Shown here piece after piece: positions 25,153-35,000 of a DNA stretch of 64,000 nt (within the stretch, counting starts at the first letter, position 1; each line of letters opens with the position of its first letter). This DNA is from DATFMP01 sp035266845 (GTDB lineage: Bacteria; SAR324; JACQKK01): positions 6,951-70,950 of the forward strand of contig DATFMP010000077.1 in the NCBI GenBank assembly GCA_035266845.1, written 5' to 3'. The translations under genes and the position numbers were made by a program. The notes under the pieces are model-generated. The model searched no databases and had not been told where the DNA came from. It saw only the letters and a program-made list of their open reading frames with translations.

Positions 25153-26076
25153 CTAGCGCAGCTTCGGATTGAGGGCGTCGCGCAGCCAGTCGCCCAACAG
25201 GTTCACGGCCAGGATCAGAATCGCCAGGGCCGCTCCTGGAAAGACGACAATCCACCACTCACCAGAGAACAGGAAGTCGTTGCCGATCCGGATCAACGTG
25301 CCCAGCGAGGGCGTCGTGGGCGGCATGCCGACGCCCAGGAATGACAGCGAGGCTTCCGTGAGGATGGAGATGGCCAACCCGATGGTCCCGATCACCAGCA
25401 CCGGCCCCATTACGTTGGGCAGCACGTGCTGGCCCATGATCGCCGCGGGACTGCGCCCGATGATGCGCGCGGCCTGCACGTACTCCTTGTTTCGCTCCAC
25501 CATGGTGGAGCCTCGCACCGTGCGCGCAAAGGGCGGCCAACTCGATACGCCGATGGAGAAGATCAGCACGTAGATCGCGCTCTGGTCCTGGGTGACGTTG
25601 GGGAAGATACCGCGCACCACCCCATCGATGAGCATGGCCACGAGCAGGGCCGGAAAACTCAGCGTGACGTCCGCGACGCGCATGATGAAGTTGTCCAGCG
25701 CCCCACCTGCGTAACCGGAGAGCAGCCCCAGCGCCACCCCGATCACCATCGCCATCAGCATGGCCCCCACCCCCACCAGCAGCGAAATGCGCGAGCCGAA
25801 GAGGATGGTGGAGAAGATGTCGCGCCCCTGATCGTCAGTCCCCAGCACATAGTGCACCATGCCCGCGTGGTACCAGACGGGTGGCGTGAAGGCGTCCATC
25901 AGGTTCAGGTCGCCTGGATTGAACGGGTTCTGCGGCGCAATCAGCGGGGCCAGCACGGCCGACACGATGAACATGATTGTCACCACCGCGGCCAGCATCG
26001 TCACCTTGGAAGAGGTGAAGCTGTACCAGATGTCGCTGTCAAAGACTTGGTGTGCGATTTCGCGGATGCGTTGCAT
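25153..26076 (-). CDS. Peptide-type ABC permease, DppC-like (second pair)
   Basis: A 307-residue permease with an N-terminal cytoplasmic segment (MQRIREIAHQVFDSDIWY), a first helix, and the conserved YVLGTDDQGRDIFSTILFGS motif. The five-helix domain follows, with coupling loop EYVQAARIIGRSPAAIMGQH and terminal LGDWLRDALNPKLR. It lies 16 bases after the DppB-like stop and 7 bases before the ATPase genes, so this is an uninterrupted operon. It differs clearly in sequence from the DppC-like protein at 16694, so the two are paralogues rather than a recent duplication. Confidence 0.92.
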   Translation of the reverse strand: MQRIREIAHQVFDSDIWYSFTSSKVTMLAAVVTIMFIVSAVLAPLIAPQNPFNPGDLNLMDAFTPPVWYHAGMVHYVLGTDDQGRDIFSTILFGSRISLLVGVGAMLMAMVIGVALGLLSGYAGGALDNFIMRVADVTLSFPALLVAMLIDGVVRGIFPNVTQDQSAIYVLIFSIGVSSWPPFARTVRGSTMVERNKEYVQAARIIGRSPAAIMGQHVLPNVMGPVLVIGTIGLAISILTEASLSFLGVGMPPTTPSLGTLIRIGNDFLFSGEWWIVVFPGAALAILILAVNLLGDWLRDALNPKLR

Positions 26077-26092
26077 GGCCCATCTGTCCGGC

Positions 26093-27076
26093 TTAGTGCC
26101 CGTGCGGGCTGGATTCGGCCCGCAGGCGCGGATCCACCACGAAATAGAGAACGTCCACGATCAGGTTGATGACCACAAAGAAGAACGCGATCAGTACCAG
26201 ATAGGTGGACATAATCGGAATGTCGGCAAACTGGACGGCTTGGACAAAGAGTAGTCCCATGCCCGGCCACTGGAACACGGTCTCGGTGATGATCGCAAAG
26301 GCGATGATGCCCCCCAGCTGCAGCCCCGTGATGGTGATCACGGGCACAAGCGTGTTCTTCAGGGCGTGACCGAAGTTGATGGCCCGCGGCGTGAGACCCC
26401 GCGCGCGTGCGAACTTGATGAAATCCGTGCGCATTACCTCCAGTATCTCCGAGCGCACCAGACGCATGGTCAGTGTGAGCTGGAACAGCCCCAGCGTGAA
26501 CGCGGGCATGATGAGCGACTTGAGCCCGCTCGCCGTGAGCAGCCCGGTCGTCCAAACGCCCAGATGCACCACGTCACCTCGACCGAAAGTAGGCAACCAA
26601 CCCAGCAACACCCCGAACACGAGGATCAGCAGGATACCGATAAAGAACGTGGGCAGAGATACCCCCACCAGCGATATGGTCAGGAACACCTTGCTGAGCC
26701 AGCTGTCGGGCCGCAGCCCGGTGTAGATACCCATCGGGATACCCGCCACCAGCGCAAACAGGGCGGCCAGCAAGCTCAGCTCCAGCGTGGCCGGAAGCCG
26801 TTCGATGATCAGTTCGCTGACGGGACGCCCGATGCGAAACGAGATGCCGAAGTTCCCCCGCACCGTGTTGCCCACGAATCGGGCGAACTGCACCACCACC
26901 GGGTCGTTGAGACCCAGTTCCTGGCGCATCTGCTCGCGCACCTGGATGGGTGTGTCCTGGCCCACCATCTGCGAGATCGGATCGCCCACGTACCGAAACA
27001 TCGCAAAGGCGATCAGTCCCACGGTCAGCATCACGACGATGGACTGCACCAATCGCCGGATGATCATCACCAACAT
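26093..27076 (-). CDS. Peptide-type ABC permease, DppB-like (second pair)
   Basis: A 327-residue inner-membrane permease starting MLVMIIRRLVQSIVVML, with an alternative ATG three codons later. It has the DppB periplasmic segment (YVGDPISQMVGQD...LGLNDPVV) and six helices. The EAA loop is DFIKFARARGLTPRAINFGH, and it ends with DVLYFVVDPRLRAESSPHGH. It is second in the operon behind the binding-protein gene, separated from it by a ~100-base gap containing a strong hairpin. It forms the translocation path together with the DppC-like protein downstream. Confidence 0.92.
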   Translation of the reverse strand: MLVMIIRRLVQSIVVMLTVGLIAFAMFRYVGDPISQMVGQDTPIQVREQMRQELGLNDPVVVQFARFVGNTVRGNFGISFRIGRPVSELIIERLPATLELSLLAALFALVAGIPMGIYTGLRPDSWLSKVFLTISLVGVSLPTFFIGILLILVFGVLLGWLPTFGRGDVVHLGVWTTGLLTASGLKSLIMPAFTLGLFQLTLTMRLVRSEILEVMRTDFIKFARARGLTPRAINFGHALKNTLVPVITITGLQLGGIIAFAIITETVFQWPGMGLLFVQAVQFADIPIMSTYLVLIAFFFVVINLIVDVLYFVVDPRLRAESSPHGH

Positions 27077-27124
27077 GAGCGAAACGTCCTACCGAGGCCT
27101 GGATGAGAGGGGGGGCGCGAGGCA

Positions 27125-27156
27125 CCCCGGGCCGGCCACGTTGGACCGGCCCGGGG
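27125..27156. repeat. Strong GC hairpin between binding-protein and permease genes
   Basis: A perfect 11-base inverted repeat, 27125-27135 with 27146-27156, and a 10-base loop, 20 bases after the binding-protein stop on the minus strand. There is no T-run. It sits in the same operon position as the hairpin at 6789-6820 and may allow higher expression of the binding protein than of the membrane parts. Confidence 0.55.
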
Positions 27157-27175
27157 CAGCCTGCAACGGGTCAGG

Positions 27176-28768
27176 CTACTTCATATCGACGTGGTACCAG
27201 TGGAACACGTTGTCTGCACGCTGCTTCACGGTGATCTTGTCGCTCACCCCCCAGGCCAAAGCCTGTTGGTGCAGGGGGATCGTGGCGATGTCGTGGATGA
27301 CGATGCCCCACACCTTGTGCAGCATTGCGGCACGCTTCTTCTGGTTGGTCTCGCTCAGAATTTCAGCGGTGAGCTTGTCCACCTCGTGGTTGCAGTAGCC
27401 ACCCAGATTGAAGCGGCCCTTCTTGCCTTCCGGGCAGTTGAGCAGGTTGTACAGGGGGTTCCAGCTATCAAAGCTGTCCGGCTGCCACCCGATCAGGTAG
27501 AAGTCCGTGTCCAGCTTCGGCGGCAGGATCTTGCCGAAGTAGATGGCCTTGGGTTGCGCCAGCAGGTCCACCTTCACGCCCACCTTGGCCAGCATACCCA
27601 CGACGGCTTGGCAGATCTGCGCGTCGTTGACGTAACGGTCGTTCGGGCAGTCCATGTGCAGTTCGAACCCATCGGGATAGCCCGCCTCGGTCAGCAGGGC
27701 CTTGGCCTTCTCCGGGTCGTAGGGCAGCCGCTTGAAGGATTTTTCATAGCCGATGATACCCGGGGCGACCATGATCGCCGTAGGCGTCGCCAAGCCACGC
27801 ATCACTTTCGCGGCGATCGCGTCCTCGTCAATGGCTTGGTAGAAGGCCTGACGCACACGCTTGTCCTTGAACGGATTCTTGCCCTTCACATTGGAATGCA
27901 GCAGCTCATCCCGGAACATGTCCATGCCCAGGTAGATGGTGCGCACTTCCGGGCCCACCAGCATGTGCGTGCCCGCGTTGTCGTCCACCCGCTTCATGTC
28001 CTGCACGGGGATCGGGTACGCCATCGCCACGTTGCCGGAGAGCAGGGCGGCGACCCGCGTGGAAGCCGAGGCGATCGGCGACATGACCACGCGGTCGGGC
28101 ATCCCCTTGTGGTTCTTGGCATCCCACCATTTCGGGTAGGCCTTGAACACGCTCTTCACGTCCGCCTCGCGGCTCACCAACGTGTAGGGGCCAGTGCCGT
28201 TCTCGTGCAGGTGGGCATAGCTGGCGCCGGCTCCGGAAGGGCCTTCCGGCATGTCGGCCTGGTGCTCATCGGCCCAGCCCTTTGACATGATCATCCACGT
28301 CTCCCATTCCGACGTGATGATCGGGTTGGGCGCGCTGGTGATGAAGTCCACCGTATAGCGGTCTACCTTGCGCACATCCGTGACTGAGGCCAGTTTCCCG
28401 CCCACGTCGGAGCCTTTGGCCGTGGCCCGCTTGTACGAGAACACGACATCATCCGCCGTAAACGGCCGGCCATCGTGGAACGTCACGCCGTGGCGCAGGT
28501 ACACGCGCCAGCGGGTGGGCTCCTTGAGCTCCCAGCGAACGGCTAGCGCCGGCACGACCTTCAGGTCCGCCGTGCGGCGCACCAGCCCTTCATACACGTT
28601 GCCCAGCGTGCCCAGCGAGAAGGTCTCGTTCAGGGAGTACGGATCCATCGAGTGGATATCGCCCTGGAATGCCCAGTGCAGTTCTTTGGCCTGCGGGGTC
28701 GGTGGCGCCGCAGCGATCGCTACCACCAGCGCGACGGCCAAGCCCAATGCTTTGAAGTTTAGGCGCAT
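27176..28768 (-). CDS. ABC transporter substrate-binding protein, family 5 (DppA/OppA-like)
   Basis: A 530-residue periplasmic binding protein (SBP_bac_5). The N-terminus MRLNFKALGLAVALVVAIAA is a signal peptide, with cleavage likely near QAK-E. The mature start ELHWAFQGDIHSMDPYSLNE and the RHGVTFHDGRPFTADDVVFS motif are hallmarks of the family, which binds peptides, nickel-chelates, opines or other amphiphiles. CAGGAG lies upstream of the ATG at 28768. It is the first gene of the SBP-permease-permease-ATPase-ATPase operon running down to 23101. Ligand unknown. Confidence 0.93.
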   Translation of the reverse strand: MRLNFKALGLAVALVVAIAAAPPTPQAKELHWAFQGDIHSMDPYSLNETFSLGTLGNVYEGLVRRTADLKVVPALAVRWELKEPTRWRVYLRHGVTFHDGRPFTADDVVFSYKRATAKGSDVGGKLASVTDVRKVDRYTVDFITSAPNPIITSEWETWMIMSKGWADEHQADMPEGPSGAGASYAHLHENGTGPYTLVSREADVKSVFKAYPKWWDAKNHKGMPDRVVMSPIASASTRVAALLSGNVAMAYPIPVQDMKRVDDNAGTHMLVGPEVRTIYLGMDMFRDELLHSNVKGKNPFKDKRVRQAFYQAIDEDAIAAKVMRGLATPTAIMVAPGIIGYEKSFKRLPYDPEKAKALLTEAGYPDGFELHMDCPNDRYVNDAQICQAVVGMLAKVGVKVDLLAQPKAIYFGKILPPKLDTDFYLIGWQPDSFDSWNPLYNLLNCPEGKKGRFNLGGYCNHEVDKLTAEILSETNQKKRAAMLHKVWGIVIHDIATIPLHQQALAWGVSDKITVKQRADNVFHWYHVDMK

Positions 28769-29195
28769 CTATGGTTGCTCCTGGCAAAGAGAATCGAATG
28801 CCGCGCGGTTCGCGGCATTGGCTCGGTGGGATGCTAGGCGGCAGATGCGCATCGGGCGCGCCTTGCGGCGCGGTCCTTCGAAACCAAGGGGCTTCGCCAG
28901 AGACGCCGCGGGCGGCTCCCCCCGCCAATCGGTGTCGTGCCTAGCGCGCGCTGCTTCCAGACGAATCCCTGACCGGTGCAGAATTACGCCCTACCATGGG
29001 CAGTGGGCGGCGTGAAGTCAATGGGAAAGTAGGCGCCAGGGCTCGGATGCGCCAATTATGGCCGCTACCGGGCCCGATCGCAGCCTCCCATGACCGGAAG
29101 GTCTGCGACCGGTGCCCCCGCAGCGGGGATCGCGCGAGTGACGCCGGCGCCGGGCCGCCATGGGGAGCGACCGGGCGAATGCGGGATGCTGCGGG
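28769..29195. other. Intergenic region with a leader hairpin, no gene seen
   Basis: About 430 bases between the binding-protein start and the stop of the PEBP-like gene, both on the minus strand. No frame has coding character. A perfect 9-base inverted repeat, 28797-28805 with 28811-28819 and a 5-base loop, lies about 30 bases upstream of the binding-protein ATG. It would be in its mRNA leader. The promoter of the importer operon should lie upstream, but no clear -35/-10 pair was found. Confidence 0.5.
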
Positions 29196-29822
29196 TCAGG
29201 CTTTCACAGCCGGATTGAGGCTGTACGTGCCTGTGATGCTGGCCTTGGCGAGCACGTGGTTCTGCATGGCCTTGATGGCATCGGGCCCCGTGAAACGGTC
29301 GGGAATGTTCAGCGTGGACACGCTCAGGGCGTACACGGTGAACACGTAGTGGTGCACGATCTCGTCGTTCCAGGGCGGGCAGGGGCCATCGTAACCACCG
29401 TAGGTGCCGCCCATGTCCGGGTCTCCGGCCATGAAGTTCGTGTAGTCGTTCAGGCCGCGCTGCCCATGAGGAGTCTTGCCCAGGGGCTTGCCCTTGGGCG
29501 TCACGCGGTCGGAATCGGCACCCGCGGCCAGCTCCGACGTCGAGGCCGGAATGTCCACCAGGGTCCAGTGGTAGAAGTCCGTACGCGGCAGGCTGGCCTT
29601 GATGGTCTTGCCCTCCTGGTTACCGTCGTCGAACGACGTCGGGACGTCCGGGTCCACACAGATGATGGCGAAGGACTTCGTGCCGGCCGGCGCATCCGTC
29701 CAGCGCAAGTGCGGACTGCGGTTGTTGCTCAGGTCCATGTGCTGCGTGGGATGCTGCTTGCCGAAGGCGAACTCAGTGGGAATCGGACCGTTGTCCCGGA
29801 AGGAATTGCTGTGCAGTTGCAT
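29196..29822 (-). CDS. YbhB/YbcL family Raf-kinase-inhibitor-like (PEBP) protein
   Basis: A 208-residue phosphatidylethanolamine-binding-protein fold. The ligand-pocket motifs are visible: FAIICVDPDVPTSFDDG (the conserved D-P-D), FYHWTLVDIPAS (the H-W segment) and GGYDGPCPPWNDEIVHHYVF (the GxxGPxPP and HHY signature). The function of bacterial members is unknown; they bind small anions. AGGGAGGAC immediately before the ATG at 29822 decides the start over an upstream in-frame codon at 29918. There is no obvious signal peptide, so it is probably cytoplasmic. It is about 170 bases downstream of the methyltransferase gene ending at 29989, on the same strand. Confidence 0.9.
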   Translation of the reverse strand: MQLHSNSFRDNGPIPTEFAFGKQHPTQHMDLSNNRSPHLRWTDAPAGTKSFAIICVDPDVPTSFDDGNQEGKTIKASLPRTDFYHWTLVDIPASTSELAAGADSDRVTPKGKPLGKTPHGQRGLNDYTNFMAGDPDMGGTYGGYDGPCPPWNDEIVHHYVFTVYALSVSTLNIPDRFTGPDAIKAMQNHVLAKASITGTYSLNPAVKA

Positions 29823-29988
29823 GCCGTCCTCCCTGCTGGAATGGAATGCGGCGCGGGGGCCCGCGGGCCCAGCGCCCCGCGGAAGGCGTGTCGTTGCTTG
29901 CCGCCCCGATTGTTCCACCCGCTCCCGGCCGGATCAAGCCCCACGGGCCGGCACATATGGGCCCGCCCGCGCCGGGGGCCCCGCGACG

Positions 29989-30756
29989 TCATTTCACCGC
30001 AACGATGAAGAGCCGCTGGAAGGGGAACAGCGTGGTGCCATCCTCGCGGCGCGGATAGGCCTGCGCGATGCGGCGGCGGTAGTCCGCCTCGAAGGCGCTG
30101 CGCTCGGGCTCCTCCAGCGCGTCCAGCAGAGGCTTGAGCCAGGAGCCCTTGGTGAATTCCGCCACGGGGTTCTCTCCGCTCAGCACCTGCAGGTAGCGTG
30201 TCTCCCAGATATCCAGCCGCCGACTCAGCGGAGCGAGCACGTCGTAGTAGAACTGGGGCTCCTCCACGGGCGGCGGCCGCAACAGCCCGGTCACCCGCTT
30301 GGCCCAGGGGCCGCCGTGCGCGGCATCGGCCATCATGGCGTGGGACGGCTCGCGGAAATTGCGCGGCATCTGCACGGCGAGCACGCCCTCCGGCGCCAGA
30401 AAGCCCATCAGCCGCGCGATGAGCGCCGCGTGATCGCCCAGCCAGTGCAGGGCCGCGTTGGCGTAAATCACCTGCGGCGGCTGCGCGGGCTGCCACGTTC
30501 CGAAGTCCGCCTGCTCCCATTGAATGGAGCGGTCGGCCTCGCGCGCCCGTGCCAGCATCTCCGCAGAGCTGTCCAGGCCTGTGATCTCCGCCAGCGGCCA
30601 GCGCTCGCGCAGGTAGCGGGTGACATTGCCCGGTCCGCAGCCCAGGTCCACCACCCGTACCGGGGAGTCCACGGGGATGCGGGCCAGCAGCTCCAGCGCG
30701 GGGCGCAGGCGGTGGTCGGCAAAGTTGAGGTACTGCGCGGGATCCCAAGTGGCCAT
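29989..30756 (-). CDS. tam: Trans-aconitate 2-methyltransferase-like
   Basis: A 255-residue SAM methyltransferase. It starts MATWDPAQYLNFADHRLRPA, a sequence very like Tam, with motif I VVDLGCGPGNVTRYL and the following GLDSSAEMLARA. The Tam-like segments YANAALHWLGDH and PRNFREPSHAMM are present. Tam methylates trans-aconitate, an inhibitor of aconitase formed spontaneously from cis-aconitate. The ATG at 30756 begins the conserved protein; the open frame further upstream overlaps the divergent gene and is not coding. Substrate assigned by family resemblance only. Confidence 0.85.
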   Translation of the reverse strand: MATWDPAQYLNFADHRLRPALELLARIPVDSPVRVVDLGCGPGNVTRYLRERWPLAEITGLDSSAEMLARAREADRSIQWEQADFGTWQPAQPPQVIYANAALHWLGDHAALIARLMGFLAPEGVLAVQMPRNFREPSHAMMADAAHGGPWAKRVTGLLRPPPVEEPQFYYDVLAPLSRRLDIWETRYLQVLSGENPVAEFTKGSWLKPLLDALEEPERSAFEADYRRRIAQAYPRREDGTTLFPFQRLFIVAVK

Positions 30757-30937
30757 GGGCAACTCCTCCGGGTGAATAGGGGCTCCGCGCCCTTGTAGCA
30801 CCATCGCGCGCGCGCGTCTTGCCTCGTGGCATCGCACCCGCGTGTTGTGTCCACGCCGGCCGAGGGATATGGGTGAGGAGAGCCTTGCGAACCGACGATC
30901 ATCGGGAGCAGCCGCAACCCACGCCGTGGAGTCCGCC

Positions 30938-31363
30938 ATGTCCCGACGCACCACCGCCCGACTGCGTGGCTTGGTAGGATTGCGCGCGGTGGGCCTGTTG
31001 CTGGCATTGGCGTGCCTGCCGGCGCTGGCATGGGCTACGCCGGTAGAGGTGGTGCACGCCCGCTTCGAGCGCAGCGGCAACGCGTGGGATGTGTCCGTGA
31101 CGCTGCGTCACGCGGACTCCGGATGGGCGCACTATGCCAACGTGTGGGTGGTGGAAACGCTGGACGGTGAGGTGCTTGGACGACGCGAATTGTTGCACCC
31201 GCACGAGGACGAGCAGCCGTTCACCCGCTCCGAGCGCATCCGCATCCCGGCGGAGATCACGCGGGTGCGGGTGCGGGCGGGGGACAACGTGGACGGTCTG
31301 AACAGCAACGCCGTGGTGGTGGACCTGACCCGCCGCCAGGGCGACCGCTACGACGTGCGCTGA
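30938..31363 (+). CDS. Small secreted protein of unknown function
   Basis: A 141-residue protein I do not recognise. The N-terminus is a signal peptide: a basic MSRRTTARLRGLVGLR followed by a hydrophobic core and LAWA-type cleavage near residue 33. The mature ~108 residues are predicted all-beta with a repeating hydrophobic pattern (EVVHARFERSGNAWDVSVTL and later strands). One segment reads WAHYANVWVVETLDGEVLG. There are no cysteines in the mature part and no catalytic motif. It could be a periplasmic domain of Ig-like or lipocalin-like shape. It lies 25 bases upstream of the MarC gene and is divergent from tam. Confidence 0.7.
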   Translation: MSRRTTARLRGLVGLRAVGLLLALACLPALAWATPVEVVHARFERSGNAWDVSVTLRHADSGWAHYANVWVVETLDGEVLGRRELLHPHEDEQPFTRSERIRIPAEITRVRVRAGDNVDGLNSNAVVVDLTRRQGDRYDVR

Positions 31364-31388
31364 GCGAGAACCCCCGGGAGGAAGCCTG

Positions 31389-32015
31389 TTGGACTACGTG
31401 CTCAACGCCTTCATCACGCTCTTCATCGTGATCGACCCCATCGGGGTGGCGCCCATCTTCGTGGGCCTCACGGCACGGGGCGATGCGGCGCACCGCGACC
31501 GCATGGCGTGGCGGGGCGTGCTGCTGGCGGCGGTGATCCTGTACCTGTTCGCACTGGGCGGCCCGCCCCTGCTGCGGGCACTGGGTGTCAGCCTGGCGGC
31601 CTTCCGCATCGCGGGCGGCGTGCTGCTGTTCCTGCTGGCGGTGGACATGGTGCTGGTGCGGCCCAGCGGCCTGCGCTCCGCCACGGGCGAGGAGCAGCGC
31701 GAGGCCATGGACTTCGAGGACATCTCCGTGTTCCCGCTGGCCATTCCGCTCATCGCCGGGCCCGGCGCCCTGACCTCACTGGTGCTGCTGATGGGCCGCG
31801 CCAGCGACGACCCCGTGCGCATCGCGTGGCTGCTGGCCGTGCTGGCTGCCGTGCTGGCCTGCGCGCTGCTGGCGTTGCTCTTCGCCGCGCGCATTACCAC
31901 CCTGCTGGGCACCACGGGGGCCAACGTGATCTCGCGCGTGCTGGGAATCGTGCTGGCCGCGCTGGCGGTGCAGTTCATGCTGGACGGCGTGGTCGGCGCC
32001 GGTCTATTGCGCTGA
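31389..32015 (+). CDS. MarC family integral membrane protein
   Basis: A 208-residue membrane protein with six hydrophobic segments. It has the family-typical start DYVLNAFITLFIVIDPIGVAPIF and the internal VFPLAIPLIAGPGALTSLVLLM motif. MarC/UPF0056 proteins are six-helix inner-membrane proteins of unsettled function; the early link to multiple antibiotic resistance was not upheld. The start appears to be TTG at 31389 after GGGAGGAAG, which is better placed than any ATG and gives the full family N-terminus. It is 25 bases downstream of the small secreted protein gene and converges with lhr. Confidence 0.9.
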   Translation: MDYVLNAFITLFIVIDPIGVAPIFVGLTARGDAAHRDRMAWRGVLLAAVILYLFALGGPPLLRALGVSLAAFRIAGGVLLFLLAVDMVLVRPSGLRSATGEEQREAMDFEDISVFPLAIPLIAGPGALTSLVLLMGRASDDPVRIAWLLAVLAAVLACALLALLFAARITTLLGTTGANVISRVLGIVLAALAVQFMLDGVVGAGLLR

Positions 32016-32045
32016 CCCCTGCGGCGAGTGCCCAGCGCGAAGCAC

Positions 32046-35000
32046 CTACCCCGGCTTGCGGAACGCCGGCGGCGCGTAGAGTGCCGCCTGCCCACCCACC
32101 GGCTGGCCCACCAGGGCATTGCGGAGCAGCCACTGCTCGGATGCGGGCACCTCGGCCAGGAACTGCACCAGCCCGCCTTCCTGCGTGGCGACCGGCACAC
32201 CATCGCGATACAGCACGCGGTTGCCCGCCAGGGCCGCGACGCGCCGTCCCGGCGTGAGGATGCCCATCAGGTTCAGTGGATCGGCTGCGCTGAGGCTCAC
32301 CAGTGCGCCCGTGTGCCCCTGGCGGCGCACCTCGCGCAGACTGCCCACCGCCTCCGGTAGCGCGTACTGCTCGCCGGCCATGCCGTTCACGAAGCGCCCG
32401 CCGCGGATCTCCCCGCGCGCCTCCAGACGCCGGTACACGCGCAGCAGATCGCGCCAATGCGGGGCCTGCCCCTCGCGTTCCAGCAGGCGCCGCACCACCA
32501 CGCCATAGCGGCGCAGCAGCACCCAGGCGAAGGCCTCCACGGCCTCGGCCGTGCGTGGCTCCTCGGCGGCAGTCCCCGGCGTGTGCACCAGCGACCAGCG
32601 CCCGGCGCCCTCCGTGGAGAACGCGGCCAACCCGGCGCGTCGACCCTGCACCGGTGCGCGCTTGCGTGCCGGCTTCAGCAGCGCCCGCAGCCCCGCGAAG
32701 CTGTCCGCGGTGACCAAGCCCTGGGCCACCAGCTCGCCCAGCGCCGCCTCCAGTTGCGTGGGCAACAGGCCCGTGCCGTCCACCAGTTCGGAGAAGAAAA
32801 GCGCGCCACGTGCGGCCAGGCAATCCCGCACGGCAGCGGCCTGCCCGGAGAGCCGCGGCTCCGCCGGCTCGCCCGGCTCGCCGTAAAGTTGCTGCCATAG
32901 CGCCAGGTTGCGCCGCGCCAGCAGAGCCACGGGTGTGGAGGCCACCGGCCCGCCCCGGCGCACGCGCGACTCCGCCCCGGCCCCGGTGGTGGGAGGCGAA
33001 AGGCGCGCCCATGCCACGCGGCCCATCGAGCACAGACGGTCCAGCCACTCTCGGTCATAGCTGCCCACACGCACCGCCAGCAATTCGCTCTCCCATGCGC
33101 TCGCCGGCGCCTGGAAGCCCTCCAGCAGCTCGATCACCCCCGCCAGCCCGTCCAGCCCGTCGGCGCGGGTGCGCGGCTCCACGCGCTGCCACGCAAACAG
33201 GAAGCGCATGAAGTCCGCCGGGCTGACCGGCTCGATCTCCCGGCGCAGGCGGTTCAGCGTGTAGCGATGGATGCGCGCCAGCAGCCCGCGCTCGCACCAC
33301 TCCTCCTCCGCACAGCCGGGCGTGAAGCGCCCACGCAGCACGAATCCCTCGCCTTCCAGCGCCAGCAGGGCCGCATCCACCTGGCGTGGGGTCAGGTGCA
33401 GCAGCGCCGCCAGAGCCTGGGCCGTCACGGGGCCGCTGGCCTCCAGCCGTGCTCGCAGCAGCTCCACAGCCGCTTCCTCCGGCGTCCAGTCCCGCGCCAC
33501 AGCCGCGGGCGGCTCGATGGCGGGCTCCAGGTGCGCGCCGGGATATAGCGCGCGCAGGGCGGGCAGCCACTCGGCGGCCACCCAGAAGCGGCCGCGCTGC
33601 GCTGTGGCAGGCGTCAGCACGGCTGCACGGCCCTCCTGGCCCAGTTGCGCCAGCAACAGCGGCCAGCCGGTCTGGGCAGGGCCGCCGTCCGCAGCCACGT
33701 CATCGCCCACGGCACCGGCCAGGCCCTCGTCTTCGGCGAGTGCTCCCAGCAGCATCAGCGCGTCGTGCAACTCGTCGGCGCTGCCCACCACGGGCCAAGC
33801 CTCGGCGCGCACGCGGGCGATAGCGTCGGGATCGAGCGCGGCGAGGTTCGCGGCGGTCTCGGGGTTCAGCCAGCGGCGGCTCTGAACAGCCTGGGTGCGG
33901 CGCTCCTCCAGCGGCGCATCGTCCAGGAACGCATAGGGCTTGGCATTGAGGATGGCCTGCGCGAGCGGCGAGGGCTCGGCCAGGTCGCGCGCGATCAGCT
34001 CCAGCTCGCCCGCCTCCATGGCCCGCAGCAGACGCTCCAGGCCTTCCACGTCCATGGCTTCTTCCAGGCAGTCGCGCAGGGTCTGGTGCACCAGGGGGTG
34101 ATCGGGAATCTCCCGATCGCCCACGATGTTCTCCAGGCACGCCTGCTGGTCGGGAAACACCAGCGCCAGCAGGTCGTCCGAGCGCATCCGTTGCAGCGGC
34201 GCCGGCACCTTGCGTCCGCCGATGCGCCGCAGCACGGCCAGCGCGCGGTTGGCGTTGTGCCGCCAGCGCACCGTGAACAGCGGTGCATCCAGCAGCGCCT
34301 GCGTGAGCACCTGCCGCGCCGAGGCGCTGTGCAGGTAGCGGAACACGTCCGCCAGCGGGAAGCTGTGGGTGGGGCCCAGCGAGAGCACGATGGCATCCTC
34401 GATGGCCGCCGCCTGCAGCTCAAAGTTGAACGTGCGGCAGAAGCGCTTGCGCAAGGCCAAGCCCCAGGCCCGGTTGAGCCGGCTGCCGAAGGGCGAGTGG
34501 ATCACGAGCTGCATCCCGCCGCCTTCGTCGAAGAAGCGCTCGGCGATGATGGTGTGCTGCGTGGGCAGCGCCCCCAGCGCCGCGCGTCCCGCGGCAAGGT
34601 ACTCCGCAAGCTGCAGGGCCGCTCCCGGCTCCAGGCCCACGGTCTCCACCAGCCAGCGCACCGCCGGGTCGTCCTCGTGCACGAAGTGCGCGACAGGTAC
34701 CGCCGGCGTGCTGCCGTCGGCGCCAGCCCCGTCGCCCTCGCCGGGCAGCCCTAGCGCTTGCTGCACGCCCGACCCCAGTAGGGGCACAGGCCGGGCGGGC
34801 GGCGCTTCGCCTTCCGGCGGGGGCGGACCCAGCCGCTCGGCCACCTGCTCGCGGATGCGGGAGGCGGCCGCCGAGAGCTCATCGGTGCGTCCAGGCGCCT
34901 CGCCCAGCCAGAAGGGGATGTTGGGCGGCTGGCCTTGGGCATCCTCCACGCGCACGCGGCCCGGCTCCACGCGCACGATGCGCCAGGAGCTGTTGCCCAA

